Source: JAHECW01 sp035464095
GTDB lineage: Bacteria; Acidobacteriota; Thermoanaerobaculia; Thermoanaerobaculales; Sulfomarinibacteraceae
Reading direction: 5' to 3'
Assembly: GCA_035464095.1 (NCBI GenBank)
Contig: DATHSO010000150.1
Span: 59,906-123,905, forward strand
Length of the DNA stretch: 64,000 nt
The translations under genes were made by a program, and so were the position numbers. Below the pieces are notes generated by a model. That model did no database searches, was not told the origin of the DNA, and saw only the letters and a program-made list of their open reading frames with translations. This document shows positions 59,885 to 64,000 of this stretch, one piece after another (the stretch's first letter is position 1; every line of letters starts with the position of its first letter).

Positions 59885-59913
59885 AACATATGCTCATTAC
59901 GGGTCGATGTCAA
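59885..59913 (-). promoter_or_regulatory. Promoter and palindromic operator of the DUF134 operon
   Basis: On the minus strand a perfect TTGACA, a 17-nt spacer and TATGTT. The -10 box overlaps the palindrome GAGCATATGTTC, a likely binding site for the DUF134 protein itself. Confidence 0.55.
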
Positions 59914-59962
59914 GCGCCCGTCGACCAGCCATGACGGGTGCTAGACTCCGCCGCGGAGTCGC

Positions 59963-60076
59963 ATGGCGGACCGCTTCGCACGACGGCAGGGCGCACGTTG
60001 CCGGCAGCTCCCCATAGCTGCCGCCGGCCGAGCTGCCGGCGCCGCTGCTCCGCGCCGCGCGCGGGGAGCGCCCTGA
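59963..60076 (+). CDS. Possible 37-residue upstream ORF coupled to the permease
   Basis: An ATG with GGAG 4-5 nt upstream, 15 nt after a TAGACT box at 59942, opens an Ala/Arg-rich ORF. Its TGA shares its A with the permease ATG (TGATG). It may be a leader peptide; coding statistics are not decisive in such GC-rich DNA. Confidence 0.35.
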   Translation: MADRFARRQGARCRQLPIAAAGRAAGAAAPRRARGAP

Positions 60077-61296
60077 TGGACCTCGTGGTGCTCGCGGTCT
60101 TTGTCCTGGTCTACCTGGGCATGATCCTCGGTCGCATCCCGGGGCTGGCCATGGACCGCACCGGCATCGCGCTGCTCGGCGCCATCGTCCTGGTGGGTTC
60201 GGGGCGGGTGTCGCCCACCGAGGCCTGGCGGGCCATGGACGTGCCGACCATGGCCCTGCTGCTCGGCCTGATGGTGGTGTCCGCCCAGCTCCGGCTCGGC
60301 GGCTTCTACTCCGAGGTGACGCGTCGGGTGGCTGCGACCGGGACCGGGCCGGGCGGTCTGCTGGCGGCGGTCATCGCCGTTGCCGGCGGGCTGTCGGCCC
60401 TGCTCGCCAACGACATCGTCTGCCTCGCCATGGCGCCGTTGCTGGTGGTCGGCTGCCTGCGGCGGGGCTTCAGCCCGCAGCCGCACCTGCTCGGTCTCGC
60501 CTGCGGCGCCAACATCGGCTCCGCGGCGACTCTCATCGGCAACCCGCAGAACATGCTGATCGGCCAGCGCCTCGAGCTGTCCTTCGCCGGCTACCTCGTG
60601 CACGGTGTGCCCCCGGCGGTGATCGGCTGCGCCCTGGCGTGGGTGCTGATCGCCCTCGTCTACCGTGGGCGCTGGCGCTGCCCGCCGCGGGACCTGACCG
60701 TCGACTCGCCGGCCTTCAACAGCTGGCAGACCGGCAAGGGGATCGCCTTGGTGGTCGCGCTGGTGGCGGTCTTCCTGGCGGCGCCGGTGCCCCGCGACGT
60801 CGCAGCCCTGGCCGCGGCGGGCCTGCTCCTGACCAGCCGCCGTATGCACTCCCGGGACATGCTCGGGCACGTGGACTGGCAGCTGCTGGTGCTGTTCGCC
60901 GGCCTGTTCGTGGTCCACCACGGGCTCGAGTCGTCCGGCCTGGCGGGGGACGCCCTGGCCGCGGCCGCCGCGTCGGGCCTCGATCTCGCGGCGCCGGGCT
61001 GGCTCTTCGCCGCCGGTGTCGTTCTTTCCAACCTGGTCTCCAACGTGCCGGCGGTGATGCTGCTCCTGCCCGCCGCCACGGGTCCGACGGCCGGTGCGGT
61101 CCTGGCCTTGTCGTCGACCCTGGCCGGGAACCTGCTGCTGGTTGGCAGCATCGCGAATCTGATCGTGGTCGACCAGGCGGCGCGGCTCGGCGTCGTGATC
61201 AGGTGGCGCGAGCACGCCCGGGTCGGGATCCCGGTCACCCTGGCGTCGCTCGCAGTGGCGGCTGGTTGGCTGGTGCTGGTCGCGCGCCTCGGCTGA
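60076..61296 (+). CDS. SLC13/ArsB-NhaD-type anion permease
   Basis: 406 residues, about ten membrane helices. The two inverted halves each have a family motif: ALLANDIVCLAMAPLLVVG with GANIGSAATLIGNPQNMLIG, and ASGLDLAAPGWLF with SNLVSNVPAVMLLLPAATG. These fit the ion-transporter superfamily (ArsB, CitM, SLC13). Substrate could be citrate, dicarboxylate, sulfate or arsenite; it cannot be told. It is divergent from the DUF134 operon. Confidence 0.88.
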   Translation: MDLVVLAVFVLVYLGMILGRIPGLAMDRTGIALLGAIVLVGSGRVSPTEAWRAMDVPTMALLLGLMVVSAQLRLGGFYSEVTRRVAATGTGPGGLLAAVIAVAGGLSALLANDIVCLAMAPLLVVGCLRRGFSPQPHLLGLACGANIGSAATLIGNPQNMLIGQRLELSFAGYLVHGVPPAVIGCALAWVLIALVYRGRWRCPPRDLTVDSPAFNSWQTGKGIALVVALVAVFLAAPVPRDVAALAAAGLLLTSRRMHSRDMLGHVDWQLLVLFAGLFVVHHGLESSGLAGDALAAAAASGLDLAAPGWLFAAGVVLSNLVSNVPAVMLLLPAATGPTAGAVLALSSTLAGNLLLVGSIANLIVVDQAARLGVVIRWREHARVGIPVTLASLAVAAGWLVLVARLG

Positions 61297-61308
61297 GGGC
61301 GGCGGCTG

Positions 61309-62370
61309 TCAACCCCGCCGGATGAGGCGGCGGCAGCGCCTGTCCAGGTACCAGACGAAGAACCAGAAGTGCCGGAAGGCGGGGTTGCGGGTCTGGCGGT
61401 GGTGGTAGCGGTAGTAGATCTGCTGGGCGATGACCGCCAGCCGGAACAGCCCGTAGACCTCGTAGAACGCCCACCGCGCGGGCGGCTCCAAGCCCGAGCG
61501 CTCCAGGTAGGCGGCCACCAGCTCGCGCCGGGTGAGCATTCCCGGCAGGTGGGTGGGCTGGCGGCGGATCGAGCGGGCGATCCGGTCGTCGCCGGCCTCG
61601 ACCCAGTAGGCGAGGCTCGCCCCCAGGTCCATGAGGGGGTCGCCGAGGGTCGCCATCTCCCAGTCCAGGACGGCGAGGATGCGGGCCGGGTCGTCCGGGT
61701 CGAGGACCAGGTTGTCGAGCCGGAAGTCGCCGTGGATGACGCAGGTCGCTGCGTCCCCGGGGGTGTGGGCGTCGAGCCAACGCCGGACCGCCCGGAAGCT
61801 CGGGACGTTCCAGGTGCGGGCCTTGAGGTAGCGCGCCGACCAGCCGTCGACCTGGCGCCGCGGGTAGCCCGGCCCTTTGCCGAAGCGCTCGAGCTCGGTG
61901 CCCCGCGGGTCGACCCGGTGCAGGGCGACGAGAGCGTCCACGGCGTTGCGGCAAAGTTGTCGCGCGGTCTCGGGGCCGAGGTCGAGGCCGGCCGGCGGGC
62001 TGCGGTGGACGACCACCCCAGGCACCCGGCGCATGACGTAGAACTCGGCCCCGATCACCGCCTCGTCGTCGCAGTGAGCGATCATCTCCGGGACCAGCGC
62101 GTAGGCGTCGCGCAGCGCCTTTTGGATCGTGTACTCGCGGGCCATGTCGTGGGCCGATCGAGCCTTGGTCCCCGCCGGCGGCCGCCGCAGGACGAGATCG
62201 GCGCCGGGAAAGTCGAGCCGGTAGGTCCAGTTGGATGCGCCGCCCGAGTACTGGGTGACCTCCGGCGGGCCGCCGAGGCCGGGAAGGCGGGGCTCCAACC
62301 ACGCCTGGAGGGCCTCGATGTCGAGCTCCTCGCCCGGCCGGACGGGACCGGCGTCGCCGGTGCGGCTCAT
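61309..62370 (-). CDS. APH-fold phosphotransferase (ACAD10/11-type kinase)
   Basis: 353 residues. The aminoglycoside-phosphotransferase fold shows YSGGASNWTYRLDFPGADLVLRRPP, catalytic CVIHGDFRLDNLVLD and ILAVLDWEMATLGDPLMDLG. Next to an acyl-CoA dehydrogenase this matches the kinase of the ACAD10/11 pathway, which phosphorylates 4-hydroxyacyl-CoA before beta-oxidation. Its ATG overlaps the dehydrogenase stop (ATGA), supporting a joint pathway. Confidence 0.92.
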   Translation of the reverse strand: MSRTGDAGPVRPGEELDIEALQAWLEPRLPGLGGPPEVTQYSGGASNWTYRLDFPGADLVLRRPPAGTKARSAHDMAREYTIQKALRDAYALVPEMIAHCDDEAVIGAEFYVMRRVPGVVVHRSPPAGLDLGPETARQLCRNAVDALVALHRVDPRGTELERFGKGPGYPRRQVDGWSARYLKARTWNVPSFRAVRRWLDAHTPGDAATCVIHGDFRLDNLVLDPDDPARILAVLDWEMATLGDPLMDLGASLAYWVEAGDDRIARSIRRQPTHLPGMLTRRELVAAYLERSGLEPPARWAFYEVYGLFRLAVIAQQIYYRYHHRQTRNPAFRHFWFFVWYLDRRCRRLIRRG

Positions 62371-63575
62371 TGCCGGCGGTCGAGGCCGTAGCCGCGCAGG
62401 ATTCGGCGGGCGACCACCTCCAGGTGGACCTCGTCGGCGCCGTCGTAGATCCGCGCCGCCCGCTCGTGGGCCCACCACATGGCCAGCGGCGTGTCGTCGG
62501 TCATGCCGAGGCCGCCCAGGGTCTGGACGGCGCGGTCGAGCACCCGCTGCAGGGTGCGGGCCACCGAGAACTTGATCAGCGAGATCTCCTCGCGGGCGGC
62601 CTTCGCCCCCTCGGTCTCGATGCGCCAGGCGGCGTGGAGCACCATCAGCCGCGCGGCGTGGATCTCGGCCCGGCTCTCGGCCACCCACTGTTGGACGATC
62701 TGCTTGGTACCCAGGGGCTTTCCGGGCGCCAGCTCGCGCTCGGCGGCATGCCGGCACATGAGGTCGAAGGCGCGCTCCGCGACCCCGATCCAGCGCATGC
62801 AGTGGTGGATCCGGCCCGGGCCGAGCCGGCTCTGGGCGAGGGCGAAGCCGGCGCCCTCGGGGCCCAGCAGGTGGTCCGCCGGCACCCGGGCGCCGTGGTA
62901 GGCGACCTCGCCGTGGCTCGCCCAGCCGCCGCCGCGGTGGCCCATCACCGACAGGTTGCCGATCAGCTCGTAGCCGGGCGTATCGGTGGGCACGATGACC
63001 ATACTCGCCCGCCGGTAGGGGTCGGGGTTGTCGGGGTCGGTGACCGCCATGCAGACCGCGAAGGCGGCGCCGTCGGCGCCGGTGGCGAACCACTTGTGGC
63101 CGCGCAGCAGCCACTCGTCGCCGTCCCGGACGGCGGTGGTGGCGAGCCACACCGGGTTGGAGCCGGCGAGCTCGGGCTCGGTCATGGTGAAGCAGCTGCG
63201 GATCTCGCCGCGAACCAGCGGTGCCAGCCAACGCTCCTGCTGCTCGGACGTGCCGAACTCCATGAGCAGCTCCATGTTGCCCACGTCCGGCGCCTGGCAG
63301 TTGAAGACGTAGTGGCCGAGGGGGCTGCGGCCGAGCTCCTCGGACATGTGGGCGAACTCGGGTAGGGACAGCCCGCCGCCGCCGAAGGCCTCGGGCACGT
63401 GGGCCGCGAACAGGCCGGTTGCCTTCGCCCGCTGCCGGCGCAGCTCGAGCTCGGGCTCGACCGAGAGGAAGCCGTCGGCAAGGAAGGTGGCCTCGAGGGG
63501 GTGAACCTCGCGGTCCAGGAAGTCGCGGACGAGCTCGCGGATGGAAGCGACGCGCGGCGGCTCGGCAAAGTCCAT
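62367..63575 (-). CDS. Acyl-CoA dehydrogenase family protein
   Basis: 402 residues from ATG 63575, with GAGGAG upstream. The flavin-binding CFTMTEPELAGSNP and the W-F-x-T segment HKWFATGADG, then LGPGRIHHCMRWIGVAERAF and the C-terminal YDGADEVHLEVVARRIL are typical. Asp replaces the common catalytic Glu region pattern YDGADEVH, as in ACAD10/11-like enzymes. With the APH-fold kinase it probably degrades hydroxy fatty acids. Confidence 0.95.
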   Translation of the reverse strand: MDFAEPPRVASIRELVRDFLDREVHPLEATFLADGFLSVEPELELRRQRAKATGLFAAHVPEAFGGGGLSLPEFAHMSEELGRSPLGHYVFNCQAPDVGNMELLMEFGTSEQQERWLAPLVRGEIRSCFTMTEPELAGSNPVWLATTAVRDGDEWLLRGHKWFATGADGAAFAVCMAVTDPDNPDPYRRASMVIVPTDTPGYELIGNLSVMGHRGGGWASHGEVAYHGARVPADHLLGPEGAGFALAQSRLGPGRIHHCMRWIGVAERAFDLMCRHAAERELAPGKPLGTKQIVQQWVAESRAEIHAARLMVLHAAWRIETEGAKAAREEISLIKFSVARTLQRVLDRAVQTLGGLGMTDDTPLAMWWAHERAARIYDGADEVHLEVVARRILRGYGLDRRQ

Positions 63576-64000
63576 GGGGGACGCTCCTCGGCGTACGATA
63601 GCACGGCGGTCGCACCCGGACCCGGCCGCAGCGCAGCCGCGGGCCTGCAGGCTCACGGGCGCTTCATCGGGCGTGCCGTCTTCGACATTTTTCCCGGCAC
63701 GCCGCTTTGACGGCAGCTTCCGATCCGAAAAACGTCGAAGGGGGCAACCACGGGCAGGAGCGCTGCCGGTCTCATGCTCCGGACGCCAGAGGAGGCCGCC
63801 GCTCGCCCGACAGCGCGGTCGCCGTCGTTCCGGCTGCCTCGAGCGGCCGCGCTGACGGGCGACGCCGGGCCGAGCCGCGAGGCCCGGAAGGCCGGGGCCA
63901 CCGGGCACAGGATCCGGTCACCACTGCAGCCTCCGGAACGCCCGGGCAACGCCGACATGCGTCGGCGCCACAATCCGCACCCGGCAGGTGCCAGGTTCGG
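63576..64000. other. Right-edge gap without a gene
   Basis: No convincing coding region. It contains an imperfect 14-bp inverted repeat (63680-63693 and 63727-63740, CTTCGACATTTTTC and its complement with one mismatch), a CCGACATGCGTCGG partial palindrome at 63953 and, at the very end, GGTGCCAGGTTCGG, which resembles the arm of the element at 41780. The open frames there look like GC-rich noise. Confidence 0.5.

Overview
The window is about 70% GC and comes from a Gram-negative bacterium: it encodes LPS export (LptC/A, LptB, LptF/G), lipoprotein processing (LspA, Lgt), sigma-54 and a regulatory phosphotransferase system with HPr kinase. Rex, a PEGA-tailed Ser/Thr kinase with a Thr/Pro-rich linker, a bacterial cyclic-2,3-diphosphoglycerate synthetase homologue and an lptB-rpoN-hpf-ptsN-hprK-rapZ-ptsH-ptsI run fit an Acidobacteriota lineage (Thermoanaerobaculia-like), with a deltaproteobacterial relative as the alternative. 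No rRNA, tRNA, CRISPR array, integrase or intact transposase was recognised. The taxonomy is inference.

Layout. 2-3144 (+): RodZ-like tail, an unknown helical-repeat protein, a J-domain/TPR protein and a PP2C phosphatase. 3295-5977 (+): gpmI and accA. 6055-16827 (+): a long near-continuous operon for LPS export, sigma-54, ribosome hibernation and the regulatory PTS. 17295-17642: a four-helix-bundle gene set among short tandem repeats. 17967-24265 (+): miaB, a bifunctional nuclease, parAB and a fused lptF-lptG. 24427-38541 (-): serine hydrolase, thioesterase, sulfatase, scpAB, an RNase H-fold exonuclease, a cheA-mcp-cheW chemosensory set, a membrane protein, the cDPG synthetase homologue and guaA. 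39347-44027 (+): rex, a Ser/Thr kinase and a TPR protein. 44064-48484: glycosyltransferase (-), then a small membrane protein, a response regulator and lspA-lgt-rluD (+). 49101-53460 (-): an AttEFGH-like ABC exporter with its lipocalin-like partner. 53460-59867: a redox/metal-cluster island with two consensus sigma-54 promoters, a sigma-54 activator, a CNBD protein, two NifX-family proteins, a radical SAM enzyme, a CGGC protein, small Gly/Cys-rich proteins and a DUF134 regulator. 60076-63575: an anion permease, then an APH-like kinase with an acyl-CoA dehydrogenase.

Four themes stand out. (1) Many genes have a -10 hexamer 5-7 nt before the start codon, so leaderless transcripts look common. 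Several genes that do have a leader (miaB, lptF, rex, lspA, the CGGC gene, the permease) carry a short upstream ORF whose stop codon overlaps their start codon. (2) Intergenic gaps hold layered repeats: two ~600-bp palindromes built from AACCGCGAAG units, homopurine hairpins, an AT-rich palindrome, a 27-bp inverted repeat beside a broken four-helix-bundle gene, and hexamer arrays beside the intact copy. (3) An 18-bp palindrome ATGTCGGCATGCCGACAT occurs inside a divergent parB and again about 3.2 kb away, which makes it a candidate non-canonical ParB site. (4) The sigma-54/NifX island resembles the orp-type (orange protein) systems of sulfate reducers but lacks their MinD-like ATPases, so it may be an undescribed variant.
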